A DNA stretch of 64,000 nt from Onchocerca volvulus (GCA_000499405.2 HG738138.1:20189753-20253752); one strand, 5' to 3'; positions 1-17,656 are shown, numbered from the stretch's first letter. The notes: generated by a model from the letters alone, not told the origin. Numbers and translations are program-made.

Positions 1-4952
<4,952 letters not shown>

Positions 4953-6336
4953 ACCGCTTTTCTTTGGATTAAATATTTTCTAAGCACGTCTTCTTTTAAG
5001 CGTAGTTCATATATGAAATTGCCCATAAAAAATTATTTAAAAAAATTCAAAAAAAAAAATGAAGAATTCCATAGCACTAGAAGAAGTTGCCAAATCATTA
5101 AGAACTTCAAGATATTATGCATTTCAATAAAAGTTTTTAAAGCATTTTATTATGAGCGATGAGGAGAATGATCGATGTGCACAAGTGGAAGTGAAATGAA
5201 CTGCAGCGAAACAAGGGAAAGAAAAGACTGGTTATAAGTAATGCAGACTAAGGATTACATAAATATCCTCACCGACTATTCTCCCAACATCTCCCGGGAG
5301 AAATTACTGAACAGAAATAACTAAACAACATTTCTCCCAACCCTTCATTCCTTTTTTGCAACCAAAACATTCTCCACTACTGAAAACAGATCTGATCGTC
5401 CGTAAGTTACAGCCATGCGAAATTAAGTATCGGAATGTAACACAAAAATCCCACCCGTATTGAATGAACGTTTGAACCATGGTGAATATTTTTGTCTTGC
5501 TCTCGATTAACTTTCCCATTTGCTCGGACTTCTGAAGCAGAGGGGATTGCGGCATCTCCGGTATGTATTTCTTCATCTCATATAATTTTTATTTTATCGC
5601 ATCGTCCACCTCTTGTTTCCGTTCTTATTTACAAGTTTTTTTAGTTTCATCTTTTTTGTATTTTGCAGTTGGCTGCGTTATAATGTTGATAGGCAATAAG
5701 CAAATATGTCAACAACAACATGCACATAGTGTTATTTATTTTTAGATGACTGTTTGTTTCTTGAAGATGTATTAACAAGCAAGAAGGACTGGTTTCACGA
5801 CAGTTCTTTTTAAATTCAGTATTAATTATTCAGATCGCTATTATATAAAGATAGAGAAAAAACGAATATGTAGACACTGTGAAGGGAACGAGATTTTAAA
5901 ACAGGTTCTTTTCGACCATATTTTTTCCGGTTTGAAAATATCACAAAAGTATAAATTCAGATGTCTTTCTTTGGTTCTTCTCAAGCTGGAAGATTATTAT
6001 TTTTGTTTGTTCTTTTAAAAAATTAAAAAATGAAGAGAAAATTAACTGTTTGTGTTTCCTGCACCTTCTGCAAGTAAGAATTGCGTAATTCTAAATAAGA
6101 AATCGCAAATCATGGATAGAATTTATATAATTATGACGAGTCTTTCAAATTCAAGTCAACTCATTCTAAAAAAAGTTGAGCTTATCAAATACGAATGATG
6201 TGAATATACAATATGACATAATTATAAATTCTATTTCATGAAATAGTCATAATTACAAATTGAAGATTACAGTTCTGAATTCAGTTTCCGTCGGCAGCAA
6301 TACACTGAAGCTTTGACGATATTAAATAGGATTTAT
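4953..6336. other. Intergenic region between akt and the membrane-protein gene
   Basis: I see no convincing exon here. A 90-codon minus-strand open frame near 5304-5576 has no recognisable domain and no supporting splice sites. The region would hold the akt promoter and 5' UTR and the membrane-protein 3' UTR. It also contains the short palindrome at 6231-6246. The roughly 1.4-kb gap is larger than usual for a nematode operon, though both flanking genes are on the minus strand. Confidence 0.5.
6231..6246. repeat. 16-bp perfect palindrome
   Basis: CTATTTCATGAAATAG is perfectly self-complementary. It is flanked on both sides by near-identical ATAATTA(T/C)AAATT copies, so a 13-bp direct repeat brackets the palindrome. 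It lies about 90 bp past the presumed stop codon of the minus-strand membrane-protein gene. Function unknown; in DNA of this composition it may be chance. Confidence 0.5.
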
Positions 6337-9300
6337 TTAGATTGTCTGAACTATATTATTTAAATTACCTTTTTTTTCGGGGAAAATTTTTTCGTTATGC
6401 AAGCCAACAAGTGTTTGATATTGCGGGTCTGTTTCCTCTACCATACCACCAATTGTTGGTGCTATAATTCTATGATTTCAAGTGAAGCAAATATGAAATG
6501 AAGCTAAATATATTAATTCAAAATTGTTTCTTCAAATATTTCAGTTAAATTCATTTATATCATCTCTTCTCTCACTTATGCTAACATTCTTTCAACCTCA
6601 GCAAAAGTGCTAAAAATATTTATTTCAACGAATTTCATTTTTTAATTCAAATCAAAGGGGTCTAGCCTTTAATCTCAATTTGTTGTGTTGATGCCATTGT
6701 TGGTCCTGCAAACTTCTGATTATCTAGTATTGCAATAAAATCCCACTTGCTAGTTTCAAAATTTTGTGCACTTTTTTTTTGCCCATTATCTCTTTTAATT
6801 GAAAATAAGTTTGAATTTCAATCAAATTAATAACAGAATAAAGAGCTCACTTTTTGAAGTTTCAACTGGTGCTTTTTTATCTGCTGAAAAATTGACGGGA
6901 TGCTATTTAGATTCTTAAAATTATTTGCAAGATTCTTTCTAGTGATATATAAAAATTTAATACTCTTTTAAATCCTCTTAGAAACAATTTTAGTCAGCTT
7001 GTGGTATTCCTAATTTTATATATCTGAAATATATATTGGCAATAGATTAGCAGAATATAATTTTCAAAACACGTCGTAACGGGTTTCTTTTCTTGTTCTG
7101 CTTCTAAAATTGCGATTATAAGTATTCTTTAATTTTTCTGATTCGAACAACTTTCCTGTTGCTTAGTAATGATAATTTTAGATCAGAAATATCGATCGAT
7201 TAGAAAGAGTGAATAGAAAGATTCGTTTCTAATTCTCTTTTTTAATTCCTATAAATTCGACGGAACTATTTCAACAATAATATTCTTCTTGCATTAACTT
7301 GGTCAATTAGTGGAAAAGTTGTGAAATGAAAATGTATTTCTTAACATGTTTACCTACTTATTTTAGGAAATGATTTATATACCCAAACTTGCAGCATGAA
7401 AGTGGGAACTATGGTGAAACAAAGAAGGGCAATCATTTTGATAATATTCTTTACTCAGATTGTGTAAAAGCTAATTTGCTGAATAGAATAAAATAAAAAG
7501 GATAACCTTTTGGTACGTTCTCATAATGATTTTCTGCAAATTTTGTGGAATTTAGGAAATTGAGTTGAAAATTTCATCAAATTCGAAATTTAATTTAAAG
7601 ATGTTTTTAAAAATCTCTGAAGAATTAATTACCTTCGGCTGACTTTTCGATAGTTGCACCTGGTTTAGAGCCGTTCTTTTCTGTAAAAATATTATTGCAG
7701 TTTATGATTTTCTCAGTTATTATAAGTATTTCGATTCTTTTATCGTCGTATAATTGAACAAAAATTCAGTATTTCAGAAACAATAAATATACTGCCTTTT
7801 TTGGTAGTGAATACTTCATCGCCTATACCACACATTGTTTCATATTGAGGCTCGTTTTCTGCTTTTACTACATCCTCAGCCATTTTTCTTTCATCTGCAG
7901 AGATTTGAAGAAATAAAAATTTAAATTTAAATACCTACATTTTATTTATGCAGGAATTAGTCCTTAATTTCATGATTTCTGACATAATTTATTGCTGAAA
8001 CAGTTATTCGAGAGCAAAAGGTTTTTTCAAATAAAATTGGTAACGCTGAAAGCTGGAAAAGAATTCATTTATTCGTAAACAATGGAAGAGTTTACTGAAA
8101 TCAATAGCTATATTTTATAGGAATTGGATACAAAGATTTTCGGGAGCTTTACTGGTCGCAAATTACTGAAATCAATAATTCATGACGAAGTGAAATTTAA
8201 AAATTAAAAAATCGATTGATTAATATAAAGTACTCATCTAGAAAAAGTTATTTTTTATAATTATTAAAGAAATCATAAAGCCACAAAAAAAATGAAAACA
8301 TATTTGTGAAAGTAAAAGAGTGAAATGATAAAATTTAGAAATACCATTGACGACTTCTTGAGCGAATTTCTGTCGTTCATTTTGGATGGTTCCATATGTG
8401 ACACCAATTTCTTCACATAGTTTCCTTTGCAATTCTTCCGACAATTGGCGCGTTCCAAGACGTGATTCCAACGCACATACCTTATGCAGTATCCAGAAAT
8501 TTTCTTGGAAAAAAATTAATCTCATTCTACCTCACACCACCCAACTACTTTTTATTCTGAGTTGTATTTCCTATTAGTATATTTTGAAACAAGCAGTTTT
8601 GTTTGTGATGAGTGACTGATTAGGGAAATCTCCAACTCAATCAAATATAAGAATCAAAAATAAACCTTAGCATTCAAAAGGATAAGCTGGCGAGTGATGC
8701 CCCATCTCATGTAGATAAAAATATGCAGCATGATGATTAGACAAACGAATGTTATCATCGATGCTACTATTGCTGATGTTGTCAAAATTGTAGAGTATGC
8801 TCTAAAGTATGTCAAACTATATTCGTCAGAGAAGGCTTGGTCTAATGACAAGACATTTACTCTAGCAGAAAATTAATTATTGTTTGAATTGATATCGTGG
8901 CTTACTTTATTTCTGCTTCAGCAGAAATACTTGTTTCAGCAAGTTGTCGTTTGGAACGTTTTACAGGTACTGGTAATTTATGATCTGTGACAATTTCTGC
9001 CACTGCTGCAAAATTACCGATCAATGTGGAAACGTGCTTTTTATCCACATAACTTCTGACGAATAATTCCGCATTTTTCCGTAATCTTTCCTGAAAGATC
9101 TGGAGTCGTTGTCAGAAATCAATATCTAAACATTCATAGTTTTGCATTTCCTATTAAAGCTGTGAGATTGAAATAACATTGATGACCAGTATTCATCTAA
9201 AAATCTCAAGATATCGAACAGTGATAAAATCGACATCTTCGTTTATCCCAGAGACGAAGAAATTCACTAGAATCATTAGATAAGAAATTAAGAAGTCAAA

Positions 9301-11637
9301 TGATCATTACTGCAATTTTTTCAGCCAAAATATTCATAAATCAAACAATAAATTTTTAAAAATTTGAGGTAGAATACCTCGGAGATGATCATCAGCACAA
9401 GCATCATTATTTTAATGAAGTTTAAATACATCTGCAAATGAAGACTTCAACACGTACCACCACACCAGTCAATCACTCAAGTAATAAATGATATCAATGT
9501 TGCTTCAACCACATTTACATCAGTTCGGTAAGTGGAATGTTGGCATCGAGAAATTTAATTTCATGTAAATTAAAGCGACGAAAGACAAAATAATATAAAT
9601 CTTCAAGTAAATCAATAATTCGGAGGAATTATGTAATTGAAGATGGTTTATTGAATCAACCGAAATTTTTAAATGAATCGAATTTCGTACAATATTAGCT
9701 GACCATGTGATTTTAGAATTACTTTGTTCCAATTCCAACCAAAACTAATACTGCAAAAAAAAATTCTTTTGAAATAGACAGCAGCAAGTGACACTATATG
9801 TTTTTTTGTTTTCTCATGGAAGCACCATCCCATGGAAGTCAGTATAATTCTTGCTACAGCTCGGCCCATGACCGCTTCAAAATCTGGAATAAGCATTAAA
9901 GATTCTGGGTCCACAGACATTACTGCTGCTGCCTTATTAAACTGTCCACAGAAATGAGGTGCCGAAAAGATGGTGACACATTTACGAGCTTCAAAAAATT
10001 CCTATCCATCTTGCACTACTTGATGAGCACGAGCTACTTGTGCGAGCTACTCGTCATGGAATTATTTGAGGAAGTCAAAAAGAGCTATTATATTAAAACA
10101 TTGCTCTAAATTATCAAGTTATCCATTCTATCATTCCTTACTCAAATTGCTGTGGAATGATCAAAGCAGAATTTCTCACCATATCAATATTCAATTGTTT
10201 ACATATTGCAGCCAAAATATCAGCTCCAAATCCGAAAGAACCACCTCGTATATTTACTTGAAATCCACTCATATTTATCATCGGATCTGCCTAAAATAAA
10301 CCCATTTCCAGAGACGGTCCTACGGCATCTGGCGGTCGTTTGATTTCTCGTAACTGCTGAAGACTTCTCAGTTGTGGCGATATACCACCGCCCATGCACA
10401 ATATGCGCTTGCCAACCAATGCTAAGAATGGCGTGCACTGGAACGTGTCCTGCAATTAAACGTTTTTTGAAACCGTTAATTTAAAAACTAAAATTATTTA
10501 ATTACCAGCCATACCGGACCTTCCAAAAGCACGAGCTAAGCGATCAAGAATCTTTGCACAAATCGGATTGGATTATCTTATTCTCTACATCACTCATAAT
10601 TTCAATTTAAATCATTTAAATCAATTAGTTGACAGAACATATACTGGAGTAGCCGGGTGTGTCTTTCAATTCTTCTGAAATTATCCCGGAACATCTTGAA
10701 AAACTGAATATTGATTAATTTGAGCAGTTTTTAGATAGTAGTTTTTCCAATATAGTTCCAAAACAGTGTGAAAAGACAATATGTAGAATTAGATGAATTA
10801 AATTTCCTGAACTTGAAATGTCTGCCATAGCTGAACTGAATTAAAACGGCGCATACATTTCTTATAAGAGCCATATACCCGGTTAACATTAGCACATTCG
10901 TGGTTTTCGCGAAGTGAAAAAAAAAGTTATTTGGAAACTTCATCTGCATTAAATTTTTTCATCATTATTGTAAAACCTGAAGAGAATAGTTGACTGAAAA
11001 AAGTGATAGAATCATTCAATATTTATTTGCCTATTTCAAATATTGCAAATAAATTCGTCAAAAATTATTTAAGCATTCCAATTGATTCCGTGTACTTATT
11101 AGTTGCTTTAATTGAGTATTGCCTTCCATCACTTGTTGCAGATTTTATCATCTTCATGAATCTTTGCAAAACCAAGACATTTCTTACCATAGGTAATAAT
11201 GCAAAGCTTATAACAAAACAGTAATATGATATTCTCGAGATTCTGATGCCCTCGGTCTACGTAATCACCCAGGAAAAAAAATAATTGGCAAGAGGAGGAA
11301 AACCGCCTCGACTGAAGATTCGTAATAGGTCGCCATATTGACCATGTGTATCATCACATATACGAACTGGAAGATCGATTTCTATCAGTGATGGTTGTGC
11401 CATGAAAAATTCGCGAGCTTTATCTAAATTTAGAAGATTTCTGCGGAATTGGCTGAGTTGAAAAAAATTCCAATCTGTGAATACATATCAGTAAAGATAC
11501 TAGCGACATCTGGAAATTGGCATCTTGGCCAACAAAAGAAAATTTTATGCGTTTTAGAGCTCAATACAATGACAATCAGCTCAATACTCTTAACAATAAC
11601 TTATTACTGAAAACAGTTGGTTTTTCCTTTTTTTTTT

Positions 11638-11668
<31 letters not shown>

Positions 11669-14600
11669 GTTCTAAAATCTGCGCGTTATGTATCTAGATT
11701 AGTTTCTCTATCAGAATTTAGAGTTTGGATTTCTTTCTTAATCAATCAATATTAAAACCGATTCTTTCCGCTATCGAATCTTTGCATGTGGTGTCCTAAT
11801 TCATTTATTCAATTTCTAACCTTATTATCTGCTAAATTATTCCAAATCCATACTTTAATCATAAACCTGTTCGTTATTCAATTGCATTAATTTTCTTGAT
11901 ATAGAGTAATCATATCGACCCAATGCCTAAAAAAACTTACGGCAAAGTGATATAATTTCAGTGGCTCACGAACGGTTTTTGTAAGATCCGTGTTTGGTTG
12001 CCTAACGCTGAACAGTCACAAAACCAAATCGTTAACCTGTTGATTTCCATTATTTTCCTAGTTTCAAAACTAAAACTTTTGCATGAACTTCACATAACAA
12101 AAACCTCTTAGTTATGCTGTGTCACTAACCTTTTTTATCTGCAATATGAGTCAATGTAATTAATCCACCAACTTAAAACGTCTAATGGATACAGAGCTCT
12201 AATGCTATGCAGATCGTGAAGTTTATATTTGCTATCTTATCTAAAAATTACATTATCATGCAGTCCTCCTATATTCCGCAAGTTCTAACAATGATCATTT
12301 CACTTCCTACATCGAAACTTCTTGCAATCTTGATAAGATAATTTGCATACTTCACTCGAATTGTCTCTACATTGCGTTTGCCAAATACACTCACTAGAAG
12401 TATTTCTTGTGGAAGTCAGCTGCGTGCTGACTCTATAAAAATGTTTCGAATAGAACCTTTTGCCACATTTAACACTTTAAAATCCTCCGCTTCAATTGTT
12501 TTCACAACAGAAAGTTCCACGTGAATTCAGCTAAAATTCATTCTTTGGTTGTAATCATCGTATCACTATCAAATTATTTTGCATATTTTATTTCTGATCC
12601 AAATCTTTTGTTAATAAAAAAAGTCTAGTCAACAAAAAACATAATTTATTATCTTTCTTTTAGAACAACAAACAAATAAACAACCTGACACAGCACACTA
12701 CAAATTACTTACTGCACGGAAAACAGAAACTTTCAACACAAATATCTCGAAGAAACAAGCATGGAACAAAAAAGTACTACTGAAAAGCTGCGCATTTCTC
12801 TTCGAAATAGTTTAATGATTTTTACGTGATAGTGAATTTCTAAAACAAGTTTTTTTACATGCCAAAACCTAATATCAAAATCAATCAATATATTTATCTA
12901 TTAAAATTACAATTCGAAGCTCCGACTGTAATCTGTTTTTCTTTCACCGATTCGAAAATGTTTACAGCACTGACAGAAAGATTTTGTAAGCTTTTTCATT
13001 CCTGGAACATCAATGAATTAGGATGCTATTAGAAACAACAAGTTTTCTTATAAATAAATAGGTTCCTCAGGAATACAAATTCCTACTTATTGACTTACGG
13101 AAAACATACTTTTCTATAAGGATTAATTTGTTGGTAAAAAATATGAATCTAAAAGGATTAATTTTTTGAAAAAAAAATATGAATTAGACAAAGTCTAATT
13201 CCATTTGTTTTTGAAATTATTAAACAAAATAACAGCTCAAAATTACTTTGTCATCAACACCAGAAGAGAGTTTCTTGGTAGACGTCGCCGATTTAGTGAA
13301 TAATCCAACTGATGGATTTGATGAGTCTGAATCGCTGCCTTCTTCGAGATCTTTTACTGTGATAAAGACGTCAATCGGAGGGTCAATCTGCAAAAATTTG
13401 CAAGATTTAATTAATATGGATGCCTTTCACAGACTCACAAATGTTAGTTTCTTTAAATTCATGAAGAGTAGTAGAGAGAAAGTCCCTCTCCGTTTCATCC
13501 CACATAAGAGAAGATATGAAAGTTAAATATAAATTCAAAGTTACTTCCAACATTTCTTGCCCTTTCAAACAAATCAACAGCAGCATTAAAAATATCATTT
13601 TTAAACTCCAACTTTTAATACTGTGTTAGTTCTGCACCGTTAATTTGGAAGGTTTTGAAATCAAAGCACGAGATTGTCATTTATAGATAATTTTGATAAA
13701 TTTATTCTTTAAGCTTTCTCAAAAATTTTATTGTATTATTGCAGACTATGAACAGCTAAAGTAAAGATACGAACATCCAACAAAGAAAAATTGGAAAAAG
13801 CAAAAAACTACAAAAGCTCAAGGCCTAAACAAAGAAAACAACAATCCACTCATCCAAAGAAACCAAAAGAAAAAAAAAACAAACTTAAAAAGAAAAAAAA
13901 AACGCTAGACTGAAAACCTTGATGACTTGCTGATCTTGATGATTTAGTTCGATTATTTTAATTTTAGTTTTATTTATTAATTTTACTTTTACTTACCATA
14001 TTATTTTAGGTTATTGAACTAGTTATGTTGATAGATTGTTATGTTTTATGTTTCTTTAAATTCTGATGCCTTATCTTTTGTTTTTCATGTTGGTTTTTTT
14101 ACTACTATAATTTTTTCTGGTTTTTGTGCTTTGGTGGAGGAAGATGCCAAGAAAATTGTTGCTTTGGGGACTATATCTCAGATTGGTTTTGTTTTTTGAC
14201 TATTGATAGTGGTTTGCATTATTTGTCTTATGTCCATATGATTAGTCATTCTTTTTAAAAAGATTGTTATTTATGAAAATTGGTTATTTGATTTTTATTA
14301 GGCTTTTAATCAGCAGGATTGTCGTGGTTATCATCGTGCTTTAAGTTTATAAAAACAATTGATCCAGCAGACGGTTTGCCAACCAAGGAAAAAGCCAATT
14401 TAGTTCACTTCTCTTGAATCCCTAGGAAAAATTTTTTCGTGTTTAGCTTAAATTTCATAACAATCAAAATTTAACTATTCTAACAATAACTTACCTTTGA
14501 ACGCGTCGGATCGGCGAAAGGACTCTGTACATTTGTCTGTGGAATACGGGAACGGAAGAGAATTGTTTTACAGCCGTTGTTTAGAACTGTTGAAAAAGAT

Positions 14601-14812
14601 AACATACGCAGTTCTACTATAAATGGTGAGATAGAGGTTTTAATTAGTCTGGATATCATTCTGCATCACAGGAAATAACTGAGCAAACCTGAAATAGGCA
14701 TGCACGCATGCACCAAAGAATATACCAATAAAATTGCGTCGCCTATGAAGCTTGGTCGTTGTATGTAATCACCATGAGCTTCAGAAGACAAGGTGAAAAA
14801 GGCCACGGTCAT
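6337..14812 (-). CDS. Single-pass transmembrane protein with furin-like site and PQY-motif tail (unrecognised family)
   Basis: I do not recognise this family. Ten exons join in consistent phase: 14812-14689, 14586-14495, 13387-13247, 9090-8906, 8861-8666, 8480-8345, 7894-7793, 7680-7633, 6883-6851, 6461-6337, giving about 393 aa. The N-terminal part has a hydrophobic stretch ([20 protein letters not shown]), which may be a signal or anchor, and an acidic Ser/Asp-rich segment. KRSKRQ at about 163-168 fits a furin site (RSKR). A single TM helix follows at about 206-231 ([20 protein letters not shown]). The charged tail carries two related motifs, [10 protein letters not shown] (about 306) and [10 protein letters not shown] (about 364), each followed by an acidic or Phe-containing stretch and KK. 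Weak points: the acceptor at 8481 is poor (CATAAG), the exon at 7793 could instead use a GC donor, and the last exon may splice onward at 6369. Intron 3 (13246-9091) contains a PP1 relic. Confidence 0.72.
9850..11452 (-). pseudogene. Protein phosphatase 1 catalytic subunit pseudogene, nested in an intron
   Basis: Colinear minus-strand fragments match a PP1-type Ser/Thr phosphatase: [20 protein letters not shown] and [20 protein letters not shown] (from 11452), [25 protein letters not shown] (about 10900), [20 protein letters not shown] (about 10390), [22 protein letters not shown] and [19 protein letters not shown] (about 9900). Damage: a frameshift in a T run before LGDYVDRG, another T-run frameshift before LRENHE, TAG in place of the Trp of LLWSDP (about 10290), and TAG in place of the Tyr of EDGYEFF. 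Conserved residues are also changed (GDIHGQ to DDTHGQ, GNHE to ENHE, CHGG to MGGG). Fragments are still separated by intron-like gaps with donor and acceptor ends, so it arose by DNA duplication rather than from a spliced RNA. It lies in intron 3 of the membrane-protein gene, on the same strand. Confidence 0.85.
11636..11669. repeat. Long poly-T tract
   Basis: A run of about 30 T residues (with a short CC interruption at its 5' end) lies in intron 3 of the membrane-protein gene, just upstream of the PP1 pseudogene on the minus strand. Read on the minus strand it is poly-A. It is not at the 3' end of the pseudogene, so it is not evidence of retroposition. Similar tracts occur near 19209, 34388, 45064 and 50361. 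Confidence 0.8.
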
Positions 14813-14996
14813 ATGTGTGATCTTTCATATACCAAAAATACCAATCACCACCACCACTAAACAGAACGCCCATCGTCAATTAAAAGTAACACCAACAGGT
14901 TAGTGCTTGAGTTGCGACGAGGTAGTTCATAGGCTACGCAATTATAGTGAGTGAAGAAACTGGCAGTGGTACTTCGATGAAGAAATCAGTCAATTG
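14813..14996. promoter_or_regulatory. 184-bp divergent intergenic region (candidate bidirectional promoter)
   Basis: The start codons of the minus-strand membrane-protein gene (14812) and the plus-strand TIM50 gene (14997) face away from each other across 184 bp. The space must hold both 5' UTRs and core promoters unless one transcript has an undetected upstream exon. I see no clear TATA box. Local GC content is higher than in neighbouring introns. A hydrophobic open stretch on the minus strand near 14835-14880 (AFCLVVVVIGIFGI) is closed by stops and not counted as coding. Confidence 0.5.
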
Positions 14997-17656
14997 ATGT
15001 TTATCTCTTCGGTTAGTATCGTTCGTGCGTCTCATCGATGTATAAGCAGGTTAACAAGCCATCAAACCTGCTGTACTCTCTGTCGAATCACTCTTACCAC
15101 CAAATCATCATCCAGGAGTGCTCCCGGTATCTTGACAGCATGGTCCCTGGGATATCCATCGGTTAGTTACTTTTCCACTCCATCTAATTAACCGTAATAT
15201 GTAAGACTTTCCACAATATTGATTTTTCTTTCATTTATTTGAATTGCTTCAAAAATTTTAGATTAACAAGGCAGATCTTCGCATGCTGAATGATTTAAAA
15301 GGCATTGGTAGAGAGAATGAAGATTTTGTCGAAAAAGGTGGCGAAAAGATGGTACGTAAGGCAAAAGAAGTAAGTTGTGTATAGCTCGAGTTGCATAATA
15401 AATTTTAATGTTTCAGTCATGTCTGTTTTAGGTTATAATGCTCTGTTTTACTCTTGAATAAACTAGAAGATATTGTTCCATATTACAGGATGTCTATGGT
15501 TATACTGAAGCTTCACTTCCTCCTAAAATGAATGTGAAACCGAATATAATTGTTACTAAATGGGAAATACTAATGAACAGATGTGGGTTACCGGTAAATT
15601 TCATCTACATTTAATTTAGATGTTATTTCTTCTCGAAATATCTTAACAGTGCTGTAAATCAATGAAATGTCTGATCAGCGCTGTAAATAATTTTTATATC
15701 TTTCTTTAGATCGACAGAACTGCTCCAAAAGAAGATCAAAATGCTCAAAAAAGAAAGAGAAGTACAGTACTTGCTATGTTTTTCGTAGCCGGCAGTACAT
15801 TTTCTGGACTTCTTTACTTTTGCTTATACTATGGTAATGATTGTAGTTTCGACAGTTATGGAAGTTTCTTGTGATAGCGGAGATTTTGTCCAAAATTTGT
15901 TATTGCAGAATACTGTTAATCAGTATATTACTAAGTAAAATCAGTTTCTCGATATTTAATGAAATAATTCGAAAGTGCAACGGCGATAAATTTAAAACAG
16001 TTCTTACACAAACGAAAGGAAGGATTAAGACAGATCATTTATTTTTATGGAATCCTGAAAATTGTAGGATGGATGAAAAGAGATGAAAACAGTGCACATA
16101 CGGGTATATTGGCTCCTTATTATCGTATCAAAGAAGCATATAGGTCATGGAGAAATGTAAGTTTTTTTTTTTTTTTTTTCTTGTCCTTAATTTATTCCAA
16201 TTTTCATCTTGAATTAACATATGACTGTCAATTTGTTATTAGAAATTACAAGAAATGGCCATATATTCATTCAGCTGATATTTGATGTCTGTTGCTACTT
16301 TTATTTCTTATCAGTCAAACGGAATAAAACATCAGCTTGTTATAATATACGGTAATGCATATTATTTTCTCTAACACAAATTCATTTACAGTTTGTGATA
16401 GAACCATCCAGAGACAAACTTCTTCCGGACCCGTTAAAACCACCATATTGGCAACCAAAATATACCGTTGTTATTGAACTAAAGAACGTCTTAGTGGCAC
16501 CAGAATGGAGTGTTAGTATTGGGAATTAAATCATGTTAATTGAAAAGATGATGCCTTTTAAGTAAAAAATTGTTGAAATACTGAATTACAATAATATCTG
16601 CATCATTAGACATGAACCATTTCTTTCTTTACTTTTCCTTTAAATTGTAGGCGTAATTTTCAGTATAAAATGGGAAACCGCGTAAAGAAGCGCCCCGCGG
16701 TAGATTATCTTTTGGACGTAATTGGATATCCTAACTTTGAAGTCGTGATTTATACAACAGAAACGGCACTGAACGCAAATCCAATAGTTGAAGCTTTAGA
16801 CAGCAAGCAAAAAATCATGTACAAACTGTATCGTGATTGCTGTAAGTATATGAACGGCGTTTATGTTAAGGTCAGTCCAGCCATATATTAATGTTTATTA
16901 ATGCGGCTTGTGTTTTTTAATTTTTTACTTGTTTTTTTGATTGTAATCAAGATACTCGAAGTTTTAGGATCTTTCTAAGCTGAATAGAGACCTATCAAAA
17001 GTCATTTACATTGATTTTGATCCGGAATCATTCCGATTTAATCCGGAAAATGTGTTACGATTGCCAAAATGGGACGGTACCCTCGATGATACCGCACTTG
17101 TTGATCTTGCTGAACTGCTCAAAAGTAATTAGTTTTTCTAATTTTTCATTAATTCTTGTTACAAATGCAGCTGTATCTGGGATCATGGATAGCTTCTTGA
17201 TCAAATTGTTTGATTAAATCTTTTAATTCGGTTGAATTATTTTTTTTTTAGCAATACACTTATCAGATGTTGACGATGTGAGACCCACGCTTCAATATTA
17301 CAGTCAGTTTGATGATCCTCTCAAAGAATTTAGGGAAAGGGCAACAAGAGTTGCTGAACTGGTTAGCATTTTTGAATGTAATTTGATTTATTATGTTGCT
17401 TTAGCCATTCATTTTAGTTGAAGGAAACTCTTCTTTCTTAAAATCTAATTTAACTACGATTAGAGAGAGTTTTTACATTCCAGTAATACCAGAAATCCTT
17501 CACAAAAATCGGATTTTATGAGACGTTTTTGTTTTCTTATGACATACTAAATTATAGGAAAAGAAAATGCACCAGATGGAGTCCGAAAAGGAGGCATTTA
17601 TTGCACCGGTGAAGAAATATCAAGGTCGACTGTTCGGTTTTCGTAGGCACGAATGA
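14997..17656 (+). CDS. scpl-4: TIM50, mitochondrial inner-membrane import receptor subunit
   Basis: TIM50 is the receptor of the TIM23 complex: it binds presequences in the intermembrane space and passes precursors to the channel. Ten exons in agreed phase (14997-15161, 15262-15369, 15489-15593, 15710-15833, 16068-16156, 16392-16511, 16664-16870, 16968-17124, 17252-17361, 17558-17656) give 427 aa. The N-terminus is an Arg/Ser-rich presequence ([15 protein letters not shown]). One TM helix lies at about 146-167 ([20 protein letters not shown]). The FCP1/NIF-like domain follows: [77 protein letters not shown] (one continuous segment), [10 protein letters not shown]. The phosphatase DxDx motif is replaced by ELKN, as in animal TIM50s. 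The ATG at 14997 starts the presequence. Worm TIM50 is named scpl-4. Confidence 0.93.

Noticed and set aside
5304..5576. 90-codon minus-strand open frame upstream of akt
   Set aside because: No recognisable domain and no splice sites linking it to akt; could be UTR or noise.
8273..8476. Second minus-strand open frame across the exon at 8345-8480
   Set aside because: The other frame ([20 protein letters not shown]) joins its neighbours in phase; this one does not.
14994..14999. TTG upstream of the TIM50 ATG as start
   Set aside because: The adjacent ATG at 14997 is the normal eukaryotic choice.
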